Assembly (NCBI GenBank): GCA_017544125.1
Contig: JAFYET010000044.1
Span: forward strand, 1 to 13,570
Direction of reading: 5' to 3'
Length of the DNA: 13,570 bases
DNA from: Ruminococcus sp.
GTDB taxonomy: Bacteria; Bacillota; Clostridia; Oscillospirales; Ruminococcaceae
The position numbers and the translations under genes are program-made. A model generated the notes under the pieces. It ran no database searches. It had not been told where the DNA came from and saw only the letters and a program-made list of their open reading frames with translations. Below, piece by piece: positions 6,728 to 13,570 of the stretch. Each line of letters starts with the position of its first letter. The stretch's first letter is position 1.

Positions 6728-7737
6728 AGCTTTATCACCTGAAAGCCTGCTGCACGCAGCAGCCTGTTATAAACTGCAAGCCCGACACCCGTTTTCTCGG
6801 GGCAGCGAGCGTATGCTGTCTTGGCACCTATCTCGTCAAGCTCTCTTAATGCGTCAAAGAGCCTTTGTGCCTGCTGCTTACTGTCTGAACCGTAGTTTAT
6901 GTATCTTAGCCCTGTTTCATCACAGTCGCTGTCATTAAACACAAGGCATACAGTATCGCTGTCACCATGTTCCTTGACATAACCTCTGAAATGCTCAGCA
7001 TCTGCATCTATTATAGTAACATCGGCAGACGGTGAATAATGTCGGTATTTCATTCCCGGTGAGCGTACCACCGTATCGGGGGAGAGCTGCTCTAAAACGC
7101 CCTTGTCTATCACGACATTATCGGTTATCTCGGCAAGGTCTTCCTTTGATATGAACCCCGGGCGCAGTATGCGTATGCTGTCACCCTCAAAGCTGATGAC
7201 CGTCGATTCAACGTCGACAGCGGACATTCCTCCGTCAACTATTGCGGGTATCCTGCCGTTCATATCCTTAAAAACGTGCATAGCCGTAGTAGGTGAGGGG
7301 CTGCCCGAAAGATTAGCTGAGGGTGCAGCTATCGGCACACCAGCAAATTTGATTATCTGCCTTGCATATTTGTTTGAGGGCATTCTTATACCTACTGTAT
7401 CGAGCCCGCCGCTCGTTGTGTCGGGGATAATGGGCTTCTTTTTGAATATCATCGTAAGCGGCCCCGGCCAGAAGCTCTCGGCACACTTTCTTGCAAGAGG
7501 GGGTATATCCTCCACAAGCGCTTCAAGCTCGCTTATATCGCTTATATGTACTATCAGAGGGTTATCCTGCGGTCTGCCCTTAGCCTTGAATATATCACCG
7601 ACAGCGTCTACATCAAGTGCATTTGCACCGAGCCCGTAAACTGTTTCGGTGGGTATTCCTACAACCTTTCCCTCTTTTAACAGCCCTGCTGCATATCGAA
7701 GAGAATCATCATCGGTGAGTAAAAGCCTTGTTTCCAT
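6724..7737 (-). CDS. sua5: L-threonylcarbamoyladenylate synthase, Sua5 type
   Basis: This enzyme makes threonylcarbamoyl-AMP from threonine, bicarbonate and ATP, the first step of the t6A37 modification of tRNAs that read ANN codons. Residues about 10-195 form the YrdC domain: V-V-G-I-P-T-E-T-V-Y-G-L-G (25-37), K-A-K-G-R-P-Q-D-N-P-L-I-V-H, W-P-G-P-L-T and A-A-P-S-A-N-L-S-G-S-P-S. A linker with S-P-G-M-K-Y-R-H-Y-S-P leads to the C-terminal Sua5 domain (about 230-335), so this is the long Sua5 form (337 residues) and not the short TsaC form. It overlaps the prfA stop by 1 bp (TAATG) with an AGGAAGG site inside prfA. prmC, which often sits between prfA and this gene, is absent. Confidence 0.94.
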   Translation of the reverse strand: METRLLLTDDDSLRYAAGLLKEGKVVGIPTETVYGLGANALDVDAVGDIFKAKGRPQDNPLIVHISDISELEALVEDIPPLARKCAESFWPGPLTMIFKKKPIIPDTTSGGLDTVGIRMPSNKYARQIIKFAGVPIAAPSANLSGSPSPTTAMHVFKDMNGRIPAIVDGGMSAVDVESTVISFEGDSIRILRPGFISKEDLAEITDNVVIDKGVLEQLSPDTVVRSPGMKYRHYSPSADVTIIDADAEHFRGYVKEHGDSDTVCLVFNDSDCDETGLRYINYGSDSKQQAQRLFDALRELDEIGAKTAYARCPEKTGVGLAVYNRLLRAAGFQVIKL

Positions 7738-8825
7738 TAGTTGCTGCCTTCCTGCTTTGATAGCTTTGCTGCCTGGTCTGCTGTTGCCAGAGCATCTATC
7801 ACTTCATCTAGATTGCCGTTGAGAACACTCTCGAGCTTGTATATAGTAAGCCCTATCCTGTGGTCGGATATACGGTTCTCGGGGAAGTTATATGTCCTTA
7901 TCCTTTCCGAACGGTCGCCCGTACCTATCTGCGAGCGCCTGTCGGAAGCTATCTTGTCATCATGCTCACGCTGTGCTATGTCAAGAAGCCTTGAACGAAG
8001 AACTTTGAGCGCTTTGTCTTTGTTCTTGTACTGCGAACGCTCGTCCTGACATTCTACTACCATGCCTGTCGGTATATGTGTTATCCTTATAGCAGATGAG
8101 GTCTTGTTGATATGCTGACCGCCTGCGCCCGATGAGCGGAAAACGTCTATCTTCAGGTCTTTTTCTTCATTTAGCTCAAGCTCAACGTCCTCAGCTTCGG
8201 GCAAAACGGCAACAGTAACAGTAGATGTGTGAACTCTGCCCTGGGATTCTGTCTCGGGAACACGCTGAACCCTGTGAACGCCGCTTTCGTATTTTAGCCT
8301 TGAATAAGCGCCCTCGCCCTCGATCATAAATGATATTTCCTTATAACCGCCAAGCTCTGTTTCGTTTGCATTCATGACTTCGGTTTTCCAGCCTCTTGAA
8401 TTGGCATACATCGTGTACATTCTGTAAAGCGAGTTTGCAAACAGTGCTGCTTCTTCGCCGCCTGCGCCGCCTCTTATCTCGACGATGACGTTCTTTTCAT
8501 CATTCGGGTCTTTGGGGAGGAGGAGTATTTTTAATTCCTCGGCAAATGCGGTCATATCTTCCTTTGACTGCTCAAACTGCTCCTGCACCATTTCCTTGAA
8601 GTCTTTATCAAGACCACCCTCGTCAAGCAGGCTGAGAGCTTCTTCATTTGCCTCTTTTGCAGCTTTGTATTCCTTGTATTTCTCAACTATGGGGGTGAGG
8701 TTTTTATACTCCTTCATAAGCTCTCTGTAAAGCTCCTGATCATTTACCGTATCGGGCTCACTGAGCTTTTCGCTTATCTCGCTGTATCTTTCTTCAAGGT
8801 TCTTTATCTTATCTATCATATCCAT
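7737..8825 (-). CDS. prfA: Peptide chain release factor 1
   Basis: RF1 recognises UAA and UAG stop codons and triggers release of the nascent protein on the ribosome. The 362-residue sequence contains the hydrolytic G-G-Q motif (235-237, in G-A-G-G-Q-H-I-N-K) and the RF1-type stop-codon tripeptide P-E-T (190-192, in [10 protein letters not shown]), which separates it from RF2 (S-P-F). The conserved G-G-A-G-G-E-E-A segment is at 119-126. The ATG (8823-8825) has AAAGGA 9 nt upstream. It is the second gene of its operon, 57 bp after DUF951. The Gln of GGQ is normally methylated by PrmC, whose gene is not in this window. Confidence 0.97.
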   Translation of the reverse strand: MDMIDKIKNLEERYSEISEKLSEPDTVNDQELYRELMKEYKNLTPIVEKYKEYKAAKEANEEALSLLDEGGLDKDFKEMVQEQFEQSKEDMTAFAEELKILLLPKDPNDEKNVIVEIRGGAGGEEAALFANSLYRMYTMYANSRGWKTEVMNANETELGGYKEISFMIEGEGAYSRLKYESGVHRVQRVPETESQGRVHTSTVTVAVLPEAEDVELELNEEKDLKIDVFRSSGAGGQHINKTSSAIRITHIPTGMVVECQDERSQYKNKDKALKVLRSRLLDIAQREHDDKIASDRRSQIGTGDRSERIRTYNFPENRISDHRIGLTIYKLESVLNGNLDEVIDALATADQAAKLSKQEGSN

Positions 8826-8882
8826 GATCTATCGTCCTTTCGTTATATCTTCGGTCTTGTCACTGCTTAAAACTCGAAAAAG

Positions 8883-9071
8883 CTATGATTCAGCCTCTTT
8901 TATAACGCTTTTGACGTTTTTTTCAGCCTTGCTGCGGGGTATCATAAACTCTCTGCTGCACCCCTCGCATCTTAGCTTGAAATCCATGCCCGAGCGGAGC
9001 ACGAGCATTCTGTTAGCGCCGCAGGGGTGCTTTTTCTTCATGACTAATACGTCGTTTTTCTCGATATCCAT
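8883..9071 (-). CDS. DUF951 family small Cys-containing protein
   Basis: This 62-residue protein of unknown function matches the DUF951 pattern: a K-K-K-H-P-C-G-A-N segment (12-20), then V-L-R-S-G-M-D-F-K-L-R-C-E-G-C (24-38), then M-I-P-R-S-K (43-48). Three cysteines (17, 35, 38) with nearby His15 suggest a small zinc site or beta-barrel, which is my inference. The ATG (9069-9071) has AAGGAG about 9 nt upstream. It is the first gene of the prfA operon and sits directly behind the operon promoter. Members of this family are common in Firmicutes, so this is a real gene despite its size. Confidence 0.88.
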   Translation of the reverse strand: MDIEKNDVLVMKKKHPCGANRMLVLRSGMDFKLRCEGCSREFMIPRSKAEKNVKSVIKEAES

Positions 9072-9111
9072 AGGGCATTCTCCTTTCTGTGAGCGTAAAT
9101 ATTCAAATTAC

Positions 9112-9140
9112 ATTATAGCACATTTCAAATGCTTTGGCAA
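9112..9140 (-). promoter_or_regulatory. Sigma-A promoter of the DUF951-prfA operon
   Basis: The minus strand has -35 TTGCCA (9135-9140), a 17-nt spacer and a perfect -10 TATAAT (9112-9117). Transcription would start near 9105, giving a leader of about 35 nt. It lies back to back with the lysA promoter, about 90 bp apart. The 225-bp divergent gap is AT-rich and shows nothing else I can name. Confidence 0.8.
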
Positions 9141-9229
9141 CAGTTTTTAGTATGTGTATGCCAAAATCTCCAAAAACGTTATGATTTTTTAAGAAAATTC
9201 TCTGTTTTTATAAATTTTTTGGATAAATC

Positions 9230-9258
9230 TTGACGAAAGAACTGGGAAATGTTATTAT
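9230..9258 (+). promoter_or_regulatory. Sigma-A promoter of lysA
   Basis: TTGACG (9230-9235; 5 of 6 to consensus), a 17-nt spacer and TATTAT (9253-9258; 5 of 6). The predicted start near 9265 leaves a leader of only about 30 nt, too short to hold a lysine riboswitch. An AAGGA (9281-9285) lies 11 nt before the lysA ATG, a slightly long but acceptable distance. Confidence 0.7.
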
Positions 9259-9296
9259 TATAGTGTATTTTATAAAGTGAAAGGATATGCTTTGCA

Positions 9297-10565
9297 ATGA
9301 AAACACCGTTTATCACAAAGGAAAAAGCACTGGAAATAAAGGAACAGTTCCCGACACCCTTCCATGTTTACGATGAAAAGGGGATAAGAGAGAATGCAAG
9401 AAGGCTAAACAAGGCATTCTCATGGAACAAGGGCTATAAGGAGTATTTTGCAGTTAAGGCAACTCCTAACCCGTATATACTTAAAATACTCAAAGAAGAA
9501 GGCTGCGGTGTTGACTGCTCGTCGCTTACTGAGCTTATGATGAGCGAGTGCTGCGGTTTCAGCGGCTCGGATATAATGTTTTCTTCAAACGTTACCCCCG
9601 AGGAGGATATGAAGAAGGCTTTTGAGCTTGGCGCTTACATTAACCTTGATGATTTTACACATATTGAGTTCCTTGAGAACCTCTGCGGTATCCCTGAGAA
9701 TATCTGCTGCCGTTTCAACCCCGGCGGTGATTTTGCGATTTCCTCTCAGATAATGGACACCCCCGGAGATGCTAAGTATGGCTTTACCAGAGAGCAGCTT
9801 TTCGAGGGCTTTAAGATACTTAAAGAAAAAGGCGCAAAGCATTTCGGCATACACGCTTTTCTTGCGTCAAATACAGTAACTAATGAATACTACCCCAAGC
9901 TCGCACGCATACTTTTCGAGCTTGCTGCAGAGCTTCATCAAAAGCTAGATGTTGACATCAAGTTTGTCAATCTTTCGGGCGGCGTTGGTATTGCTTATGA
10001 GCCTGACAAGCCGCAGAATGATATAATGGCAATAGGCGAGGGTGTTCACAAGGCGTTTGACGAGGTCCTTGTTCCCGCCGGGCTTGGCGATGTGGCTATA
10101 TTTACTGAGCTTGGCAGATATATGCTCGCCCCTTACGGTCATCTTATTACTACTGTTACACATTTCAAGCATATCTACAAGGAATATGTCGGCGTTGATG
10201 CCTGTGCGTGCAATCTTATGAGACCTGCTATGTACGGCTCATACCACCACATCACAGTTCTTGGCAAGGAAAACGCACCCTGCGACCACAAGTATGATGT
10301 TACAGGCGGTCTTTGCGAGAATAATGATAAGTTCGCTATTGACAGAATGCTCCCCGAGATAGAGAAAGGCGATATACTCTGCATTCACGATGCAGGCGCA
10401 CACGGCTTCTCTATGGGCTATAACTACAACGGCAAGCTGCGTTCTGCAGAGATACTTCTCAAGGAAGACGGCAGCTTCAAGATGATAAGACGTGCCGAGA
10501 CCCCTGCTGATTATTTTGCTACATTTGATTTTTGCGATATAATGGATAAGTATCTTAACAAGTAA
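9297..10565 (+). CDS. lysA: Diaminopimelate decarboxylase
   Basis: This enzyme decarboxylates meso-diaminopimelate to L-lysine, the last step of lysine synthesis, using pyridoxal phosphate. The 422-residue protein is a fold-III PLP decarboxylase. The PLP lysine is Lys54 in E-Y-F-A-V-K-A-T-P-N-P, the glycine-rich phosphate site is N-L-S-G-G-V-G-I (228-235), E-L-G-R-Y follows, and the C-terminal C-E-N-N-D motif supplies the active-site Cys from the partner subunit of the dimer. The usual H-x-G-S-Q segment reads H-A-F-L-A-S-N, typical of a divergent branch of LysA common in gut Firmicutes. A related decarboxylase such as carboxynorspermidine decarboxylase is a less likely alternative. It is the first gene of a two-gene unit. 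Confidence 0.88.
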   Translation: MKTPFITKEKALEIKEQFPTPFHVYDEKGIRENARRLNKAFSWNKGYKEYFAVKATPNPYILKILKEEGCGVDCSSLTELMMSECCGFSGSDIMFSSNVTPEEDMKKAFELGAYINLDDFTHIEFLENLCGIPENICCRFNPGGDFAISSQIMDTPGDAKYGFTREQLFEGFKILKEKGAKHFGIHAFLASNTVTNEYYPKLARILFELAAELHQKLDVDIKFVNLSGGVGIAYEPDKPQNDIMAIGEGVHKAFDEVLVPAGLGDVAIFTELGRYMLAPYGHLITTVTHFKHIYKEYVGVDACACNLMRPAMYGSYHHITVLGKENAPCDHKYDVTGGLCENNDKFAIDRMLPEIEKGDILCIHDAGAHGFSMGYNYNGKLRSAEILLKEDGSFKMIRRAETPADYFATFDFCDIMDKYLNK

Positions 10566-10583
10566 GCTGCTGAGGTAATTGCT

Positions 10584-11123
10584 ATGAACGCTCTTGTTTT
10601 CAACTGCTGCCCCGTTACTGACGGCGCAACTGCGCAGATTGCCGCTGTTATCAGCACGGTGCTTTCGCAAAAGTATGATATTAAGCAGATTTGCATAAAT
10701 GACTATGATTTTTCATTCTGCAAGGGCTGCCGCTCATGCCATAAAACGGCAGATTGCGTGATGCATGATGATATAGAGCTGATAATCAGCGAATTTGAGA
10801 GGGCTGATGTGATAGTCTGCGTTTCACCCTCATACTGGGCTGATGTTCCCGGGCAGTTCAAGGCGTTTATTGACAGATGCACCCCTTGGTGCAATACCCA
10901 CGAGCCGCATAAGTCACTTAGCAGCGGCAAGAAGGGCTATGCAGTAGCACTTCGCACAGGGTCTAATATGAAAGAGTGTGAGCGTATCATTAGCACCATT
11001 GAGCATTTTTACGGGCATATGGAGATAAGCTGCTGCGGCAGCTTGGGTCTTTGCTCTGTGGAATGCAGGGAAGATGTCGGGGTCAAGATACCGAAAATAC
11101 TTGCGTTTTGCGAAGATATCTGA
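10584..11123 (+). CDS. Flavodoxin-fold FMN reductase, iron-sulfur flavoprotein-like
   Basis: This 179-residue protein has the flavodoxin-like NADPH-dependent FMN reductase fold: an N-terminal beta strand and loop M-N-A-L-V-F-N-C-C-P-V-T-D-G-A-T, then S-P-S-Y-W-A-D-V-P-G-Q-F-K-A-F-I-D-R (81-98), the classic FMN-binding and dimer-contact segment. Between them is a compact cysteine motif C46-x2-C49-x2-C52-x5-C58 (F-C-K-G-C-R-S-C-H-K), the pattern that binds a 4Fe-4S cluster in archaeal and clostridial iron-sulfur flavoproteins. It is probably a cytosolic electron carrier or quinone/oxidant reductase; the substrate is unknown. It begins 18 bp after lysA with GAGGT upstream of the ATG, so it is probably cotranscribed with lysA, with no clear metabolic link. 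A perfect terminator follows. Confidence 0.82.
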   Translation: MNALVFNCCPVTDGATAQIAAVISTVLSQKYDIKQICINDYDFSFCKGCRSCHKTADCVMHDDIELIISEFERADVIVCVSPSYWADVPGQFKAFIDRCTPWCNTHEPHKSLSSGKKGYAVALRTGSNMKECERIISTIEHFYGHMEISCCGSLGLCSVECREDVGVKIPKILAFCEDI

Positions 11124-11130
11124 TATTTAT

Positions 11131-11161
11131 GGCTGAGACAAATGCTGTCTCAGCCGTTTTT
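11131..11161 (+). terminator. Intrinsic terminator of the lysA unit
   Basis: GGCTGAGACA (11131-11140) and TGTCTCAGCC (11146-11155) form a perfect 10-bp stem with a five-base loop, followed by GTTTTT (11156-11161). It lies 7 bp after the flavoprotein stop codon and separates this unit from the gat operon. Confidence 0.95.
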
Positions 11162-11194
11162 GCTTAAAAAAAGATAAAAAATCCTGAAAAACCC

Positions 11195-11223
11195 TTGCAA
11201 AATGCCTTGAAATGTAGTATAAT
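11195..11223 (+). promoter_or_regulatory. Sigma-A promoter of gatCAB
   Basis: TTGCAA (11195-11200), a 17-nt spacer and a perfect TATAAT (11218-11223). Transcription would start near 11230, 45 nt before the gatC ATG. The short leader holds no T-box or other visible structure, so expression looks constitutive. Confidence 0.85.
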
Positions 11224-11274
11224 AATAAATTGAGTTAGTTTGTAAACTTGCATTTTTATGAACGGAGGATATAT

Positions 11275-11553
11275 ATGGACTTAAATACCGTAAAATACTT
11301 AGCCGACCTTAGCAAGCTCGAGTATACGGACGAAAAGCTGGCTAAAACGGCAGGCGAGATGACAAGCATAATGGAGCTTATGGATACCATAAAGGATATT
11401 GACATAAGCTATGATGCTCATCTTGATAATCATAACGTTTTCCTCGACGGGCTCAGAAGAGACGATGTCATGCCTTCTATGCCGACAGAGAAGGTGCTTT
11501 CAAATGCAGTTAATTCCAAGAACTGCTTTGTTGTGCCCAAGGTCGTTGAATAA
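11275..11553 (+). CDS. gatC: Aspartyl/glutamyl-tRNA amidotransferase subunit C
   Basis: GatC is the small subunit that wraps around GatA and links it to GatB in the GatCAB amidotransferase. The 92-residue sequence has the family features: an N-terminal helix D-L-N-T-V-K-Y-L-A-D-L-S-K-L, a middle segment I-M-E-L-M-D-T-I-K-D-I-D, and a tail L-R-R-D-D-V-M-P-S-M with F-V-V-P-K-V-V-E at the end (the conserved F-x-V-P-K-V). The frame is open upstream to 11248, but the ATG at 11275-11277 has GGAGG (11264-11268) 6 nt before it and matches family starts, so I place the start there. It is the first gene of the gat operon, 12 bp before gatA. Confidence 0.95.
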   Translation: MDLNTVKYLADLSKLEYTDEKLAKTAGEMTSIMELMDTIKDIDISYDAHLDNHNVFLDGLRRDDVMPSMPTEKVLSNAVNSKNCFVVPKVVE

Positions 11554-11565
11554 GGAGGTCGCATA

Positions 11566-13020
11566 ATGGATATAAGCACTATGACAGTTCATCAGCTCAG
11601 AGCTGCACTTGATAACAAGGAGCTTTCAGCAAAGGAAGCAGCGCAGAGCTATTTTGACAGGATAGAAAAATACGACTCAGAGCTTGACTGCTACATAACC
11701 GTAACAAAGGAAAAGGCTATGCAGCAGGCTGAGAAAGCTCAGGCGAGGATAGATGCAGGCGAGGCAGCACCTCTTACAGGCATACCTATGGCTATAAAGG
11801 ATAACATCTGCACAGAGGGCGTAAAGACCACCTGCTCGTCAAATATACTTGAAAACTTCATTCCGCCTTATAATGCAACAGCTATGGAAAAGCTCGATGC
11901 TCAGGATATAGTTATGCTTGGCAAGGTCTCTATGGATGAATTTGCAATGGGCGGCTCTACCCAGACATCGGCTTTCAAGAAGACCAAGAACCCCTATGAC
12001 AAGGCTTGTGTTCCCGGCGGTTCATCGGGCGGCTCGGCTGCGGCTGTTTCGGCAGATCTTTGTGCAGCGGCTCTCGGTTCTGATACGGGCGGGTCTATAA
12101 GGCAGCCTGCGGCTTTCTGCGGCGTTACCGGTATCAAGCCCACATACGGCAGAGTATCACGTTTCGGGCTTGTGGCGTTTGCTTCGTCCCTTGACCAGAT
12201 AGGACCTGTTGCTAAGGACAGCCTTGACTGCGGTATAATACTCAATGCTATCTGCGGCAACGACCACCATGACAGAACGACTTCGCTTGAAGCTGTTCCC
12301 GACTTCACTGCTAAGATAGGCAAGGGTTTAAAGGGCATGAAGATAGCTGTTCCTGCTGAGTTCTTTGCTGAGGGTATAGATGAAGAGGTAAGAAAGGCTG
12401 TATTAAAAGCAGCTGATGATTACAAGGCTATGGGCTGTGAGCTTGTAGAGTGCTCGATGCCCTCACTTAAATATGCAATACCCTGCTATTATATACTTGC
12501 CTGCGCTGAGGCTGCATCAAATCTTTCAAGATATGACGGCATCAAGTACGGTCACAGAACAGCTGCACAGGCTGAGAGCTATGAGGAGCTTATCATAAAG
12601 TCACGCTCTGAGGGCTTTGGTGATGAGGTCAAGAGAAGGATTCTTCTCGGTAACTACTGCCTCTCCAGCGGCTACTATGACGCTTATTACAGAAAGGCTC
12701 TCGCACTTCGTCAGCTGATAAGAAAAGAGTATAACGATATATTTGAAAAATGCGATGTTATCTTAACGCCTACAACACCTTCCGTGGCATACAGACCTGA
12801 TGAAAAGGTAGATGATCCGGTAAAGATGTATCAGGCGGATATCTGCACTGTAACTGTGAATATAGCAGGTCTGCCTGCTGCTTCGACCACCTGCGGATAT
12901 AATGATAAGGGTATGCCCATAGGTATGTCTGTAATAGGCAGAAGATTTGATGAGGCAACTATTCTTCAGGTGACAGGTGCATTTGAAAACGGCTTCAAGA
13001 CCGTTAAGCCCAGGCTTTGA
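11566..13020 (+). CDS. gatA: Aspartyl/glutamyl-tRNA amidotransferase subunit A
   Basis: GatA is the glutaminase subunit: it releases ammonia from glutamine, which is channelled to GatB to turn misacylated Glu-tRNA(Gln) or Asp-tRNA(Asn) into Gln- or Asn-tRNA. The 484-residue protein carries the amidase signature with G-G-S-S-G-G-S (151-157) and G-S-D-T-G-G-S (171-177). The catalytic triad is Lys78 (in A-I-K-D-N-I), cis-Ser153 and the nucleophile Ser177, one residue off the Staphylococcus aureus numbering (79, 154, 178). Length is typical. AAGGAGG stands 7 nt before the ATG, inside the 12-bp gatC-gatA gap. Confidence 0.97.
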   Translation: MDISTMTVHQLRAALDNKELSAKEAAQSYFDRIEKYDSELDCYITVTKEKAMQQAEKAQARIDAGEAAPLTGIPMAIKDNICTEGVKTTCSSNILENFIPPYNATAMEKLDAQDIVMLGKVSMDEFAMGGSTQTSAFKKTKNPYDKACVPGGSSGGSAAAVSADLCAAALGSDTGGSIRQPAAFCGVTGIKPTYGRVSRFGLVAFASSLDQIGPVAKDSLDCGIILNAICGNDHHDRTTSLEAVPDFTAKIGKGLKGMKIAVPAEFFAEGIDEEVRKAVLKAADDYKAMGCELVECSMPSLKYAIPCYYILACAEAASNLSRYDGIKYGHRTAAQAESYEELIIKSRSEGFGDEVKRRILLGNYCLSSGYYDAYYRKALALRQLIRKEYNDIFEKCDVILTPTTPSVAYRPDEKVDDPVKMYQADICTVTVNIAGLPAASTTCGYNDKGMPIGMSVIGRRFDEATILQVTGAFENGFKTVKPRL

Positions 13021-13037
13021 AATGGAGGTAAAGACAA

Positions 13038-13570
13038 ATGAGTGAATACAGAACCGTCATAGGTCTTGAGATCCATGCTGAGCTTTTGACTAAGACAAAG
13101 ATATTTTGTAACTGCTCTGCCGAGTTCGGCGGCGCACCGAATACGAGAGTATGCCCTGTATGTACAGGTATGCCGGGTACTCTCCCTATAATCAACCAGA
13201 CCGCAGTTGAGTATGCTGTAAAGGCTGGCTATGCCCTCGGCTGCGAGATAAACAAGTTCTCTGTGTTTGACAGAAAGAACTACTTCTACCCCGACCTTCC
13301 CAAGGCTTACCAGATATCGCAGCTCTATTACCCGATAATCGGCGCAGGTGCTGTTACTATTGAAGTCGGCGGCAAGAAGAAGGATATCAGGATAAACCAC
13401 ATACACCTTGAAGAAGATGCAGGTAAGCTCGTTCACGATGATTTCAACGGCGTATCGCTTGCCGACTATAACCGCTGCGGCATACCGCTTATCGAGATAG
13501 TTACCGAGCCTGATATGGCATCTGCCGAAGAGGCTATGGCATTCGTTGAGCAGATATCGCTGCTTTTACA
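13038..13570 (+). CDS. gatB: Aspartyl/glutamyl-tRNA amidotransferase subunit B, N-terminal part (runs off window end)
   Basis: GatB binds the misacylated tRNA and performs the ATP-dependent phosphorylation and amidation of its amino acid. The 177 codons present begin MSEYRTVIGLEIHAEL, the family signature start, then a zinc-binding set of cysteines (F-C-N-C-S at 24/26 and V-C-P-V-C at 39/42), T-G-M-P-G-T-L-P, then D-R-K-N-Y-F-Y-P-D-L-P-K-A-Y-Q-I-S-Q and H-L-E-E-D-A-G-K-L, the cradle-domain metal and ATP site. About two thirds of the protein, including the helical tail domain, lies beyond the window. GGAGG (13024-13028) is 9 nt before the ATG, 17 bp after gatA. Confidence 0.96.
   Translation, partial: MSEYRTVIGLEIHAELLTKTKIFCNCSAEFGGAPNTRVCPVCTGMPGTLPIINQTAVEYAVKAGYALGCEINKFSVFDRKNYFYPDLPKAYQISQLYYPIIGAGAVTIEVGGKKKDIRINHIHLEEDAGKLVHDDFNGVSLADYNRCGIPLIEIVTEPDMASAEEAMAFVEQISLLL

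Noticed and set aside
7103..7639. 178-residue plus-strand open frame opposite sua5
   Set aside because: It lies fully antisense to a well-conserved enzyme gene, has Ser/Pro-rich low-information composition and no good ribosome binding site; a shadow frame.
9141..9296. Possible lysine riboswitch upstream of lysA
   Set aside because: The predicted leader is about 30 nt and the AT-rich gap shows no multi-helix junction or conserved core; there is no room for the roughly 170-nt aptamer.
10239..10670. 143-residue minus-strand open frame across the lysA end and the flavoprotein start
   Set aside because: It overlaps two convincing genes and the translation resembles nothing known; a shadow frame.
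11162..11274. Possible T-box or tRNA-sensing leader before gatC
   Set aside because: The promoter lies only 52 bp before the ATG, and no T-box sequence or second terminator is present.
12966..13436. 156-residue minus-strand open frame across the gatA end and gatB start
   Set aside because: It is antisense to clear gatA and gatB coding sequence; a shadow frame.

Overview
The window looks like a chromosomal core region of an anaerobic, low-to-moderate GC Firmicute of the Ruminococcaceae/Oscillospiraceae type (Ruminococcus is my best guess, from protein sequence style only; no 16S or marker search was possible). Strong AGGAGG-type ribosome binding sites, a spoIIGA-sigE-sigG sporulation locus, indirect tRNA amidation by GatCAB and the sequence style of the diaminopimelate decarboxylase all fit this group. 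No mobile element, CRISPR array, tRNA or rRNA gene was found. The window is densely coding, with only short intergenic regions, most of which can be explained by promoters or terminators.

Region 1 (1-4042, all minus strand) reads, in transcription order: spoIIGA, sigE, sigG, a gene for a Spo0A-like protein, ymxH/ylmC, and the first codons of rpsB. spoIIGA-sigE has a promoter that resembles the classic Spo0A-controlled spoIIG promoter: a perfect -10, an overlong 21-nt spacer and two near-consensus 0A boxes. sigG has its own sigma-F/sigma-G-type promoter overlapped by a 28-bp inverted repeat. These promoters place the real starts of spoIIGA (a GTG) and sigG inside the longest open frames. The Spo0A-like protein keeps the C-terminal DNA-binding domain, but its receiver domain has lost the phosphoacceptor Asp and most other catalytic residues. 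It is the most unusual gene in the window. rpsB has its own promoter and a leader of about 105 nt that folds into a nested hairpin.

Region 2 (4057-9140, minus strand) is one apparent operon: DUF951, prfA, sua5 (tsaC), coaE, a membrane-anchored lytic transglycosylase and an M18 aminopeptidase. It has one good sigma-A promoter at its head and an intrinsic terminator at its end. The last five genes overlap by 1 to 41 bp and are probably translationally coupled. The terminator sits just upstream of the spoIIGA promoter and insulates it.

Region 3 (9230-13570, plus strand) diverges from region 2. lysA and a small iron-sulfur flavoprotein-like gene form a two-gene unit that ends at a perfect 10-bp hairpin terminator. 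A new sigma-A promoter then drives gatC-gatA-gatB; gatB is cut by the window edge.
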